Positions 53,206-64,000 of a stretch of DNA of 64,000 nt are shown piece after piece (the stretch's first letter is position 1; every line of letters starts with the position of its first letter). Both the position numbers and the translations under genes were made by a program. Source of the stretch: Clonostachys chloroleuca (lineage: Eukaryota; Ascomycota; Sordariomycetes; Hypocreales; Bionectriaceae); NCBI GenBank assembly GCA_037952775.1, contig JBANAY010000003.1, positions 5,952,001 through 6,016,000 on the forward strand, read 5' to 3'. The notes below the pieces were generated by a model. That model had not been told where the DNA came from. It did not search any database and saw only the letters and a list, made by a program, of their open reading frames with translations.

Positions 53206-55604
53206 TCAAAAGGCAAGAACAAAAGCAAGAGCAACAGCCAAGAGGCCAGCGAGTCCGACGGACAACTGAGGAGCAACTGAGCCGCTTCCATTAACCCCCT
53301 TATTCTTGGGCACATCTGTCGAGTTGGCTCGCTCCCACGCTGAGTTGTAGGAATAACCCGGGTCACTCAAGAGAGTGACGTTACTGCTGGAGCCGGGAGC
53401 GTTGATAGAGCCAGGGACACAAGCTGACATGTCACCACCGGCCACCTTGGCCGCGGTGCGCCACAGCACTCTGATGTCATGGGCTGTGTCGAAAGTATGG
53501 AACAGGCGGCAGTCGGAGGCTTGGTACGTGAATTGAAGGGGCGCGTCCGGACTAGAGACACGGATCATGTCAAGGGCATTGACGCCGCTGCCTTCGATGC
53601 GGAGAGGTGAATTGCTGATTGGGAGTGGCAGGGCTTGGACGTCGTCCAGCGGGACACCCCATCTCCTCAACGAGGCGGAAGCCTGGTTTCCGAGGTCGCG
53701 CAATATCTTGTTGATGTCATCCATCAAGCCGCTGTAGAACTCAAACTTCAGTAAACTACTCCCCCTGGTGCCGGAAACACCCTGCATGGGTCCGTATTGA
53801 GGGATGCCACCAACGGCGACGGACTTGACACCTGCGTCTGTCTTCATGAGCTCCGAGAAGATGGCACATGTGCTGGCACAGAGACCGTCGTGAAGGAGGA
53901 TGATGTCTTCAGCGGCCCACAGCTCGGATTGGGGCCAGATGACATCCGAGCCATAGCCCGGAATCGCGAAATCGAGGTAGTTTTCTGTTTCCATCAGGGA
54001 GCTCGACAAATTATATCGAGCTCCGTTTGTAAAACTGTCGTCATTGTTTTCGCGTGGCCCAAAAAAGGCACTCCATGACTCAAATTCGCGGTCATCCAGG
54101 TCCAAGATGTCGTAGGCGGAGAGGCCGATTCTTCCGCCATACGTTTCATAAATAAACTGCAAGTTGTCACTTGGAAGAGCTCTATCTTGTAGGACTCCAG
54201 TCAGGATTGAGCCAATAGTGTTGATGTGAGGGGTGGCTCGAACACGCCCAAGCAGCGAGGGCTTGATAGATGGAAAGAAGAGCTTGAAGATGGTATAGCC
54301 GAGAAAAACGGCGCCACCTCCGTTTCCTGAAAGATCAATGACAATCTTCTTCACCCTGCTTTCCTTCGCTTTAGTGATAAATTCAATCACGGCATTAGTA
54401 TAGTTCAGGGCAGTAGTCCCTGTACCTGATTCTCCAGGATTATAACTGGGCAAACTGAGAACACCAATAGAATCGTCCTGAAGAATGTAACCGGAAACTA
54501 TCCCCCCTACTCCGAAGTTCACCTCGAGGACGTCGGGATTCCGGGGGTAGTTGAACAGGGGCACGCTATGGAAAGGCTTTGGTCGGGGGGTGTTTTGCTG
54601 TTGGCGTTCACCCAGAGCTACCGGCTCCAATCTGTCACGGTTGATGAGTTCGTCAGATCTTGTGTTGATTCCCGAAGAGATTCCCGGGCTTGCAATTATC
54701 CCATAGTATATATTTCCAGGGCTCGTCAGATTGTTGGCAAGCAAATTGGTTCCCGAGCCCGCGTTGTAAACCCATTCGACATCGCGCTCCCATTCGCGAA
54801 CCTTACTTGGAGACTCTTTCCATTATAGATCTTAGTTTGTTGAAAACCTCTAAAAGCCCATGACTGTTGGACGTCAACACCGAATGAGGCAAAAACATAG
54901 GGGCCGTTGTAGACCATCGCGTTCCAGTCGGCGTGGGGTTCAATGAAACCGCTCTTGGTATTTCGTTCGATGTAGCTGCGGAGATATTCGAAGACAGGTT
55001 TCCCACCGAGCTCAATAATTGGCGAAGGGTTTGACATAAGGCTCTCAATGTCGGAACGTGCATAGATTTGAGGTAACTCTTTACCATCTCTAGAGAGAGA
55101 GACAATAGTGTCGTTAAGAATATAGGAGAATAAGCCGAGTAGCTGAAGGCTGATACTGAAATGGCCTTCGCTCGACTCCGAAGTGATAACCCAGACATCT
55201 GATTCAAATTCTGCGTAACTACTGTACTTTCCATTCCTAACGTTATCGGCAACTCGGTCAAGGCGGCCCATAATGTCGACGCCGGGCTTTTGATACGATG
55301 GTGGCGGCTTCTTGAGGAAAGATAGTGTGGTGTCGAAGTTGGAGTAGTTCTTTAGATAATCGATTGTCCCCAACGCATCCTCTGGTACAAGTGGTACAGA
55401 GGCGCTGCAATTATATGCCATCTCAGCATCAAGCTTGATAAACTGTATATCACCCGGGTATGGCGATTGACTCTGAGCAATGACACTACTCTGGTACTCT
55501 GCGAGCAGTTGGCAAGGACCTTTCGTCGTACTCTGTGCGGCAACGCCCTGCAGAAAGACGTTGGCGATGGCAGCCAGCCCGGATAAGAATTGCCCACAAC
55601 GCAT
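53206..55604 (-). CDS. Secreted GPI-anchored S41-type peptidase with probable frameshift
   Basis: Serine peptidase-like protein of the fungal CPAF/tail-specific protease (S41) group, secreted and cell-wall or membrane bound. Start ATG is 55604 (alternative 55628). The signal peptide ends near QGVAAQ. The N-terminal half holds the FSISLQLLGLF and EPHADWNAMVYN blocks. The peptidase core in the second half has KKIVIDLSGNGGGAVFLG and, with the likely nucleophile Ser, DGLCASTCAIFSELMK, then VAVGG. The C-terminus (GSGSVAPQLS plus a hydrophobic end) fits a GPI signal. The frame shifts near 54783-54787. Upstream it reads LQVRFANGSA, and one frame over it continues VEWVYNAGSGTNLLANN. Adding one base restores a protein of about 800 residues. 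No intron solves it. Real mutation or assembly error. Confidence 0.83.
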
Positions 55605-58563
55605 CGTGGTCGGCGAGAACAAGCACAAGGATGATGAGGAGAAGTGAAGTGGACAGCATTGGCAGGTTGAAATAAGCTGAACTTATAGGTCATTCTGATA
55701 TGCCTCAATGTGAAAGCTGAAGTCCAAATATACATAAATAGAAATCGTTGCACAACATTCCACCGGGCATGATTTAGTTACCCACACGTAACTAGCTCTA
55801 ACATACAACCTCCTTTCTGCGGCAGTGGCTGCAACTTGGCCCAACGTCGCCCAGGAAATCAGCCCTGGCATTAAATAGGTGGCGCCCTGGCGGCACACAG
55901 TTCTTTGTTATCTCTACAAAATCAACCTCGCGCCGTCGCAAGCTCGGGTGCCTATTGCCTAAAGCGATCACCGGCAAGCATAAGTACCAATCAAGTCCTA
56001 CAAACGGTATGCCTACAAGAAGCGTGCCGCTCCTGCTAGCCCATCTCAAGATGCTCTCCACGAATCCAAGCAAACGGGCCGCCTAGATAATCGTTGCCAC
56101 CCAAGCAGACAAGGGCCATGATGATAACATACATTTCTTAGTGAAGAAGGGATAATTGACCGGCCTCTTAATGCCCTGTTATCAACTTGGTACTTAAAAA
56201 GGGCTGAACACACTCTCTACATGTTGGGTTCAAAACCAGCGCCACAGGCGTCCTTAGACCTTGACGCCATGGAAGGTGGCTGGGGGTGCTTAACATAACT
56301 ATCACAGCCGCTGGCCGTTATTGTTCTTGACGAATTTGGCCATGAGGGCTTCCAGTGCCATCATGGGCATCGCTATTTATGGAATGGTCAAACAAGATTT
56401 AGGGCTGAGAATCATGGTTTGGCGACCAAATGCACCGCCGGGAGTCCAGACTGACCGAAATGTTATTGAATGCGCGCTAAGAAGGTTGAGCTGAAACCGT
56501 TTGGGAGAATGTGGGGTTAAGGTTTCCTTGGAGCCTTGATAATGGTGGGATCAGTGCCAACGGGTCCAACTATATTAGATAGTGGTGGACTCACCCTGTT
56601 GGCTGTGAAACTGGGCGCTACGACGACGGATCCGGCTGTTGTCAAGTAGCCTTGCGAATGGCTGAGACTATAGAATGGGGATGATGGACAGTTTTCAGCC
56701 AAGCAAGGCACGTATCACCGACAGAACCATAATAGGCACCAAGTTCAGTTCTTAATTCACTCTAGGTCATGGATCATTGATTGTCTCAGGCATTAATAAT
56801 AGTCCTTTTAGAGTCTGTGTTTACCCTGGAAATTCAAAAGCCAGCTCAAAATACTACATAGCCAGACCTGAATCCGAAGTGGGTTATTTCAATTTACAAT
56901 AGGTAGACAACCACCGAATCAAACAAATCAAGTTGGGGCACAACATTGCAAACAATCTCTTAAAATCTCATAGACTCTTCATATCTCGTCTTGCCCTGCT
57001 TTTAATTGATCCTTACCGTCGGGCAATCCCTCCCTAGTGCTCCAATGCCAGCCAATGCTTATGTATTATCTAGGCTTACCTGACTCAACAACAAGTTTTC
57101 CAATAGGGCTCCCATCCGCCTAGCCCCTATGGTCATTTGCCTTGAGAAGCTATGAGATCCCTAATAGTAAGGCATCTCAATAGAGGAACGTAACAAACCA
57201 TAATATTCATGTTTGTTATGCCAAAAGCAAGCGAAGTCCCGAGATTAGGTTACGTATGTTCTTTACCTTATAACAGAGGTAGCTATTGTACATCCTGCCC
57301 TTGAGTCAAATCGTCCATCCAACAATCTTCGCACTTCGTTGGTTCCAAACAGATATCACTACAAATCCACTATACAAGGCCCATCGCGCATCAATGTCCA
57401 TAGCTTCTCACTTTTGAGGCGCTACGATAAGAGGCTTGTTGTGATTAACACCAAGGTAATGATTATCAAAAGGGTAACGATAAGAGACGTAAGTCGAGGC
57501 TGCAAGCTGTGTTTCACTTATCCGAGTCAAGGGACTGTGTTCTTGGGTTTTTTGGCAGCCGATGAAATAGATGGCTGATGACGATCTTGTACATATGGCT
57601 TCCTATTGACTGCACATGTCCCCCTTGTGGCAAATGTCCATACACGAGAGGTAGAGCGGCAAGGGGGTTGGAAGAACACCGCAACCTTTAGGGAAGCAGG
57701 AGGGCCACCGAGGCTAGATTGTCCGTGTTCAAGGAATAAATGGGAAGTAAAAGGAAAGAGGACAGATACAAACCTGCCTGGAAAAGCATCCCCTATATCA
57801 CCTTAGAAACTGCCAATACAAACACCATCCACCCCTCCGAGGCATCTAAGTATACTGGGTAGCAAGATAAAAATGACATCATATGGAAAAGATTCGATTG
57901 CGATTGAGGCGGAGCAAGGTTAGTTGGGCATGACTTCCAAAGCGTGGGGCGCCCACCATCTCATAAGCTTATCTCATTTCTGCTCGCTTACAATGGTGCT
58001 ATACGCGCTTGGGGCTTCGCCTGCAGCTACTTGCTTTGCGGAGTGGCGCATCGCGATGTGACTGGCTGTGTGCAGTCAGATCGGCTGCATTGATGGGGCG
58101 ATGGTCAGCAGAGAACACGTCAAAGGTCCCAAATAAAGAAACTATGACCGCAAGAGCTTGATGTTTATGCCCCCTCACTCCTTGGCCAGGGAATGGTATC
58201 AACGATCTGCAACAGAATAGGTCCCAAAGTGCGAAAGCTCTTACTGTCCATGCGAGTCTTATGCTGTTGATGCTCCGAGAGAAAGCGGCCAGCATCAGAT
58301 GAGCAGCGACGGAGTTTGGGGGCTATGAGACAGCTGTTAACCAAATATAATTCAACGAGAATAGTAGAGGCTCTCAAGATGTGTACAAAAATCTATATAA
58401 GTTGGATCTACTTCATTGAATATGGCTCTCATCCTCATCATCAATCACTCCAACTCTTTTCTCCTATCTCAATCTCCTTACTTTGCACATCTTCTCAGTT
58501 TCATTTCCTTATAGATTCTGCGGGCAGATCTCAACTTCAAACTCTTTCAATCATCATTCGAAA
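55605..58563. other. Intergenic, 3 kb, no recognised gene
   Basis: Only short frames without motifs (for example 55798-56073 minus, 56517-56711 minus, 57999-58295 minus). The right end holds the TATA box of the secreted repeat protein. Confidence 0.35.
58394..58400 (+). promoter_or_regulatory. TATA box of the secreted repeat-protein gene
   Basis: TATATAA lies 164 bases upstream of ATG 58564, followed by a pyrimidine-rich leader (CT-rich runs at about 58440-58560). This layout is common for strongly expressed fungal genes. Confidence 0.5.
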
Positions 58564-59088
58564 ATGCATTCCTCCAGCCTTCTTTTCGTTGCTGGCCTGC
58601 TTGGCGCAGCCGCTGCCCAGTCACACTATGACACCCGCTCCCTTGACATCACCAACGACATCTGGGAGCGCGCTCTTGCTTAAGATGCCCTTGACCTGGA
58701 GAGCCGTGGCTTCAAGACTGGCGTCGCCAAGGCCCTGAACAAAATCAAGGGCGGCCCTCCCATCGCAAAGTCCATTGATCGCAAGCCCGCCAAAGTACAC
58801 AACAAACTGCAAAAGAAGCCTCCAGCCGCGAAGGCTCCCAAGGCCCCCAAGACCCACAACAAGCTCCAGAAGAAGCCCCCCAAGAACATTGGCAAGAACT
58901 TTCGTCGTGATCTCGATGATGAAGCGATTGCTCAATTCGTGAGAGATCTCGAAGAAGCTGAGCTCGAAATCCGTGCACCCAAAAGGTCTCATTCCAAGAA
59001 CAGGAAGCACAGGAAGAGGCCTCACAAGAGCAAGTCGCGCAAGCTGCGCAGGAAGCATAAGAAGGTCCATGCCGAGGAGTCCGAGTAG
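58564..59088 (+). pseudogene. Secreted basic repeat protein interrupted by an in-frame TAA
   Basis: The frame starts MHSSSLLFVAGLLGAAAAQ (signal peptide) and is broken by TAA (58681-58683) after 39 codons. It then stays open in the same frame for 134 more codons to TAG at 59086-59088. The region after the stop is very Lys/Pro/Arg-rich. It has two copies of the unit HNKLQKKPP (residues about 79-87 and 98-106), dibasic sites such as FRRD and PKRS that Kex2 could cut, and a Lys/Arg/His-rich end. One base change in TAA (for example to CAA or GAA) would restore a secreted protein of 174 residues. The retained frame suggests a very recent loss, stop-codon readthrough, or a base error. I do not recognise a named family; Kex2-processed repeat proteins are a possible class. 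Confidence 0.72.
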
Positions 59089-60416
59089 ATTCCAGAGTCT
59101 GGTGGCGAAGCCTGGTTGAGGCTTACATTGCTCAGCCACGGAATCGACCAAGGCCATTGAGCATCATAAGATTTTAGGCAGCCGAACTTAAACCTTCATT
59201 TGCTTATTCTCGTTCATTTTTCAATCGGATATACTTAGTTTATGTTTTAGAGCAAATAAACGCTACATTCGTTATTTTTAACTTTCCGCTCATGTGTGTC
59301 GCTTGATAATCTCGAATGCTTCCCTTTCCCCTATCTTAGAGTTGCCCGCCACCACCTTGCCCTCGTCTGTTCAGAGAGTCCAATTCCATTCTTATTAAGG
59401 TGGAAGTAATTTAATTTGTAAAGTTCAATACATTGATCAGGGCAAATGTTCTGACGCAGTTCCACATCACGTTCATCTCGCTACCATCTACCCTATACCG
59501 CGATTCCAAGGTTTCACAGTCCATTGATGAGTGAATCAAATGTGCTACGAAGAACACCATTTATGATACTTAAAACTACTATTGTGGATTTTATTTTATT
59601 TTATTTATTTCTATTTCCATTAAGCGTCTACGGCATTCGCAGTTACAAACCGTTGGAGCATGGTCATTTTGCGTTGCCACATCATAGCTAAGTATTTTGA
59701 GTTTAGCCTCGCTCGCAAGTAGCTGATCTCCTCTCAAGAGGTTAATTCCAAAGGGGCAATACTATGAACTAACTTCCCCATGCCCGTCAAGATGTATTCC
59801 TGACATCAGATTTTAGCACCACAAGTTACGTTCAGGGGTAGCAACAGACGGGAGAAGCTAGGTTGAAAAGCAAACGCATCACGTCTGGGAGTTTAAATAT
59901 CTTAAGGTATGATAATTCTATAATATGTAAGTTGGATCTGTAAATCAGAAGTGAAACCAAAGTTAACCACCATTTCTGATGATTAACGGAGAGTGCCGAG
60001 AGAGTGGGATGATATGCTGGACTAAGTCCTCGTTGAGTCTTGGCCGGCTGACAACCACGCCCACCTTGTTTTGCCCTTCTTGAATCAGAAGTTTGGCCCC
60101 TGACTTGGAAGAAAGGTAATTGATGCTCGGCAGAACTTACAATTACCTCGGGGAACGCTCGTGGAACACCTCAATCAGTATCAGTGGAATAGCATATCCA
60201 AGTGTAGGATAATCACCCCTGTCCAAGCCAGGCCATAACCCCAGCATGTTTGGGACGATGTGACCAACCTACAGTGCACGTTTCAGAGCTATCCTGTGCA
60301 TTCGGCACTGTGCCTGCTTAATAAACCGCTGACAAGCCTGACATTTTATCCCAGATGTGGCACGCGTTCCCCCATTCCCGCCGCATACGTGCATATCTGG
60401 AGACCATCGACTTGCA
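59089..60416. other. Intergenic, 1.3 kb
   Basis: 3' flank of the repeat-protein gene, then the promoter of the Zn2Cys6 gene. A short ATTTT microsatellite lies at about 59588-59610. No gene recognised. Confidence 0.45.
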
Positions 60417-62084
60417 ATGGTTGGCATTCCTAGAACCAAATCTTGCCAGAACTGCAAACGCCGGAGAGTGAAGGTAAGCTATAGGTCCAGCGCCTGGAAG
60501 TCTCTGAACTACTAAATAAGAGTCGTATCACTGTCAGTGTGACGAGAACTGGCCAACATGTTCGCAATGTAGGCGATCTAAAACCCCCTGCCCAGGCCCA
60601 ACGACAGCGAGGATCAGGTTCGTGAGCCACAATGGCCCTGAGTCAGCAGGGCAGATTGGCACCTTGGAGCAGGAGCCCTCGTCCACCACTGCAAAGCCCG
60701 AGCAGAGAGGGAAAAAGAGTGTAATCAAGAGATTCGTCATGGTCAACCCATCACCTCGGACACCGCCAGTCGCTCCAGTCGATCACTTGTCGTCTTGTCT
60801 AGCCACCTTACTGGAATATGGACCGGAGGGATGCACCTTTCTTCAAAAGAGCCCTATTCGCTATATCCCCCGGCGCTTGTCTCAAAGTAGCCCCGTTGTG
60901 GTGGACATGATCTCTCTGTTTTGCTCCGTTTGGACAGATCACTGCCACCAACAGCCACCGGGCCAGGTCACGTCCCGACGCTACGACATAGCGCTTCGGG
61001 GATTACAGAACGCCCTTCAAAAACTTCCCAAGGGACGGGTGGAAAGGGCTCAGATGATTGACACGCTAACTGCCATAACGTTGTTGCAGAAGACGCAGCC
61101 GTTGTTGAGCAGAGAAGCTGACCCTAGTTGGGGAGTGCATGCTGTGGCGATCAAGCATATGATGATTGAGATGGGACCGCCAGAAAGAGATGACTCATTT
61201 GAGGCAGCGTTGGTTAAAGAAAATCGGTCTCTCCTGGTTTGTCCATTGGGGTTCACCCGTATATCTCGTGGAAGTTTTCGGCTGACATACAAATTCAGAT
61301 ACGGAACAGACTGGCCGGGGGCCCTGAAGTGGACTTCTTGAATGAGTCTCCCTGGAAAGAGGCCATGGTCCGGCTTGGAACAGAAGATTGGCTCGTTGAT
61401 GAGCTGGAGCCTTTTGGTTCCGAGGATTGTTTTCAGCTCGAGCTTCGGACACCCAGAATGCAGGATTGGGTAGACTCCATTGTTCACATCCGCGCTGAAG
61501 GCCCATTCACGGAGGAGATGAGAGGCTTGTCCGTCATCGTGATTAATGAGATGCTGGAACATGCTGAACTTTTGCGCCGTACAATCGGAGTTATCACCAA
61601 AGCGCTGCTGGCGCGTGGGACCATGGTGGTGAAAATAGACCCTAGCGAGTCGGTTGCGTTCATGCGCAAGAGCTACTCATTCACGCATGCCTCAGCTGCG
61701 GCGATGTTTTGTACGCTCGTTTCTGTCCAAGTCATCGTGCTTCGGTCGCTGTACGAGTTCAGCGTCATGTACGGCGAGGTCCCTGACGAAGCATTGTATA
61801 CGGAGTACCGAGACGTCTGTGGCCAGATTTGGATGGTAATCCCATACATCCACACGCTGAAGCCTGTAACTGGTCTAGCAATGCTTGGGACGATTTCCGT
61901 GACGTTCGAGGCGGCTGTTGGTGAAGAGAAGGAGAAGGTGATTGATGTTGTGAACCACCTTGACAGCTACTTGCTACGCTTCAACAAGGACAGGGCGATG
62001 ATAGCGGAGTTCTTTTCACATGTTTGTAAAGCTGTGACAGGAAGAGTCCCCGTTCATGGGCACCTATCATGGATTACTACATGA
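60417..62084 (+). CDS. Zn2Cys6 transcription factor
   Basis: Nuclear fungal transcription factor. Three exons (60417-60473, 60538-61236 and 61299-62084) give 513 aa. The zinc cluster spans intron 1: CQNCKRRRVKC, then C and CSQCRRSKTPC, matching CX2CX6C-CX2CX6C with the usual basic residues. Intron 2 (61237-61298) uses a GTTTGT donor, a GCTGAC branch and a CAG acceptor; without it the frame breaks. The middle region has LLEYGPEGCTFLQKSP, RRYDIALRGLQNALQKLPKG and IDTLTAITLLQKTQPLL, with a remote likeness to the fungal-specific domain DUF3468-type regulators. The C-terminal part has helical blocks (MRKSYSFTHASAAAMFCTLV). No cluster of target genes is evident. Its 3' end faces the SRPK-like gene, 106 bases away. 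Confidence 0.9.
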
Positions 62085-62190
62085 GACCACAAAAAAGATC
62101 AATTTAATGCATGTCAATTTTGTTCTCATCCCAGCTTTTGATGTAATAACAAATCGAGTCAAACTTTGCACCTTTTTTTCAGACTGTCTA

Positions 62191-63776
62191 TCAAAGATTC
62201 AAAACTGGATCTATTGGTTTGCCCGCTTCCTCTTCTAGCCAAGGATCACCGAGAAGTTCTGCAGCTGTCGGTCTCTCCTCCGGCAGCCAGGCTAGCATCC
62301 GGCGTACAAAGCTGATGAACTTGGCCTTATCACTCTCATTCACTATCGGGGTGAGTTTATGAAAGTCGAAGCTCTCCCCCGGAATCAGTTCGGGATACCT
62401 AAAAGACCCTGGAAAACAATTAGCCCGGCATCTAGCGCATCGCATTGCCCTAAGATAACTTGCCTCTTTCATCGTAGAAGCGATTGTAGGTCTCTTTATC
62501 GACTCTGTCTAGTAATTGAGCAGGTGGTGGCCCAAGTAGACGGATCATCTGAGCGTAGCGGGTAAAGTGGGAGAATTCGGGCTGTCCGATCCCGCGACCA
62601 TCCAGAAGACTGGTATTAGAAACCAATTCCCACAACTTCAACGTGTCAGCAGTGCCATTTGATACTCTTTCACGAAGACATAACTTACGACCAAGCCGAG
62701 ATTCCAAATGTCGACCGAGTAAGTCCACCCGGTCTTGAACAAAACTTCGGGAGCGGTGTATTCGAGAGGCTGGATATTGTGGAAATGAAGACTTCCCGGC
62801 TTTTGATCACACACTGCCAATCCAAAGTCTGTAAGCTTGGCGATCTGGATGCCTCTCCTCAGCCGCCCGAACTCGTGACGAGTCTCGTAAATGGGGCGAC
62901 CCTGGCTCTCTTTCAGCATCGGGGGTGACTTCTTTTGTTGCTGGAGATAGTCGTCTATAATTGAGGGATCCTCAAATGGGATCATGAAGTGGTCGCTTTT
63001 CAAGTCTGTGCAATCCAAGCAAGTCAGAAACGGTATCCTAGGGATAGTGACAATTTCGGTTACCTGTATGGATAGTTCGGCATTCTGTATGCAGAAAATC
63101 CAAAGATTTGAGAATGCTAGGCACGATTGTCCTCAACACACGAGGAGGTAGGCGCCCATCGTGGCCCAGTTGCCTGCCGACAGCCGAGAGCGGCTGGCGA
63201 AGGGCCTCAAATACCAAGCAGAGATGCTTGGCCTTGTTGGTCCCTTGGATCTCGAACGAATCAATCACTGGGCGGATGAGTTGGCGGCCAGGATGAGATG
63301 TCGATGCCGTGAGAACGTGTGTCGAAACCTCAAGCTCTTGATTGGCGTTCTGGCGTGCAACTTGGGACGAATTGGCAATCTTCAATGCGACGTATTGGTG
63401 TGATTGAAAGAACCAACCTCTTTGAAGGAGAAATATGTCATGTCAATTGAGGGAACATACATTGCTACCAAATTCAGAATGAATTGACATACCGCTTCGT
63501 TTCCCTCGCCAGCCAGACGGTCGAAGTAGTTCCCCAGCCGAGTTTGGAAACCAATCGGTACTTCCCGCCGAGCTTCTCGCCAATTCGGGCTGGGTAGAAG
63601 ATCTTTGGGTCATAGAATTGATATCTCTCCTCCTCCACGGGCGCATTGGGGTCCTGGACGCGGTGCTTCGAGGATGGAATCGACGCGACTGAAGCGCGAG
63701 AGGTCACGGACAGGGACCTGCTGCCCCCGATGAGGGGTCGAGCCGCGCTCTGGGGAAGAAGAATTCTGCGACGCAT
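62191..63776 (-). CDS. SRPK-like serine protein kinase with altered catalytic loop
   Basis: Serine/threonine kinase of the SR-protein-kinase group found in fungi. Five exons (63776-63493, 63419-63064, 63005-62689, 62635-62464 and 62408-62191) give 448 aa. The last intron (62409-62463) starts GCAAGT (GC-AG). The N-lobe has FYPARIGEKLGGKYRLVSKLG, the loop WGTTSTVWLARETK and the Lys in YVALKIAN. The spacer reads KAKHLCLVFEALRQPLSAV, as in SRPK homologues. The catalytic loop reads IHTDLKSDHFMIP. The Asp is kept, but the Asn of the usual DLKxDN is His. DFG is intact (LTDFGLAVC), and LEYTAPEVLFKTGWTYSVDIW follows. The C-lobe ends with the MLAWLPEERPTAAELL and DPWLEEE signature. The Asn-to-His change would hinder Mg binding, so reduced activity is possible. 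Confidence 0.88.
62409..62463 (-). other. GC-AG intron in the SRPK-like gene
   Basis: On the minus strand the donor is AG|GCAAGT and the acceptor TTTTCCAG. Splicing gives YDERG-SFRYPELIPGE in frame. The nearest GT alternative leads to a stop three codons later. Confidence 0.75.
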
Positions 63777-64000
63777 TGGCCAGGGACTGCGGCACGGTTT
63801 GCCGCCCTCTCAGAAGGGTGTGTTTCCCCTGATTTGCCCGGTGATCCAGCTGATCCGCGAGTGTACGGCCATTCGGCTGAGGTCGGAGTGAGAGATTGGG
63901 GTGCTGACGGACAGGATGATGTAACTGTAGGGATGCTCGTTGGTATGGAGGACGGTTAAATCCGCCAATCAGGTGGACCATGATGATTCAGTAGCAGTCG
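63777..64000. other. Promoter region of the SRPK-like gene at window end
   Basis: The 224 bases to the window edge lie upstream of ATG 63776 on the minus strand. A different minus frame starts at 63981, but it overlaps the kinase exon out of frame and lacks kinase motifs. Nothing else seen. Confidence 0.4.

Noticed and set aside
55798..56073. Possible Zn2Cys6 fragment (CSHCRRKEVVC)
   Set aside because: Only part of the cysteine spacing is present and no further domain follows.
61237..61298. Frameshift in the Zn2Cys6 gene
   Set aside because: A 62-nt intron with GTTTGT donor, GCTGAC branch and CAG acceptor explains the frame change cleanly.
63610..63981. Longer minus-strand frame upstream of and overlapping the kinase
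   Set aside because: It is out of frame with the kinase exon and its composition follows the overlapping coding sequence.

Overview
This window is nuclear DNA of a filamentous ascomycete (Pezizomycotina). The evidence is gene content and gene structure. It holds HET-domain proteins, Pth11-like receptors (one with a CFEM domain), Zn2Cys6 and bZIP-DUF3425 regulators, a secreted tyrosinase and an SRPK-like kinase. Genes are split by many short introns, mostly 50-107 nt, with GTANGT donors, CTRAC-like branch sites and YAG acceptors. Two introns appear to be GC-AG. The gene set suggests a plant- or soil-associated fungus, but it does not fix the genus. Exon joins were made by eye from splice signals, reading frame and family motifs.

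Left part (1-18.9 kb). A Zn2Cys6 regulator is cut by the left window edge. Next come an FMN-dependent 2-hydroxy-acid dehydrogenase and a Dal5-type transporter, transcribed divergently from one shared intergenic region. These three form a plausible small uptake-and-oxidation cluster. Then follow a CFEM-containing Pth11-like receptor, a tubby-like protein, a MAPEG-family membrane protein, a cysteine-rich small secreted protein (candidate effector), a one-cysteine thioredoxin-fold protein, a hexose-transporter-like MFS protein and a multispanning membrane protein.

Middle (18.9-33.4 kb). This part is gene-poor. It holds a decayed Ty1/copia reverse-transcriptase fragment, a HET protein whose HET domain is split by ankyrin repeats, AT-rich islands that may be RIP products, an orphan bZIP fragment, a protein with two chromodomain-like modules, and a TENA/THI-4-like protein. 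About 3.9 kb without a recognisable gene follows.

Right part (33.4-64 kb). In order: a second Pth11-like receptor, a short secreted tyrosinase, an ARMT1/DUF89 phosphatase-like protein, a bZIP-DUF3425 factor, a large DUF3433 membrane protein with a probable frameshift, a tandem TTCTAGAA repeat with a T12G20 tract, a second HET protein, an NAD(P)-dependent reductase, a GPI-anchored S41-type peptidase with a probable frameshift, a secreted basic repeat protein with an in-frame stop, a second Zn2Cys6 factor, and a convergent SRPK-like kinase. No tRNA, rRNA or CRISPR was seen. Apart from the hydroxy-acid cluster, the genes look like a mix of environmental sensing, transport, allorecognition and secreted proteins rather than one pathway.
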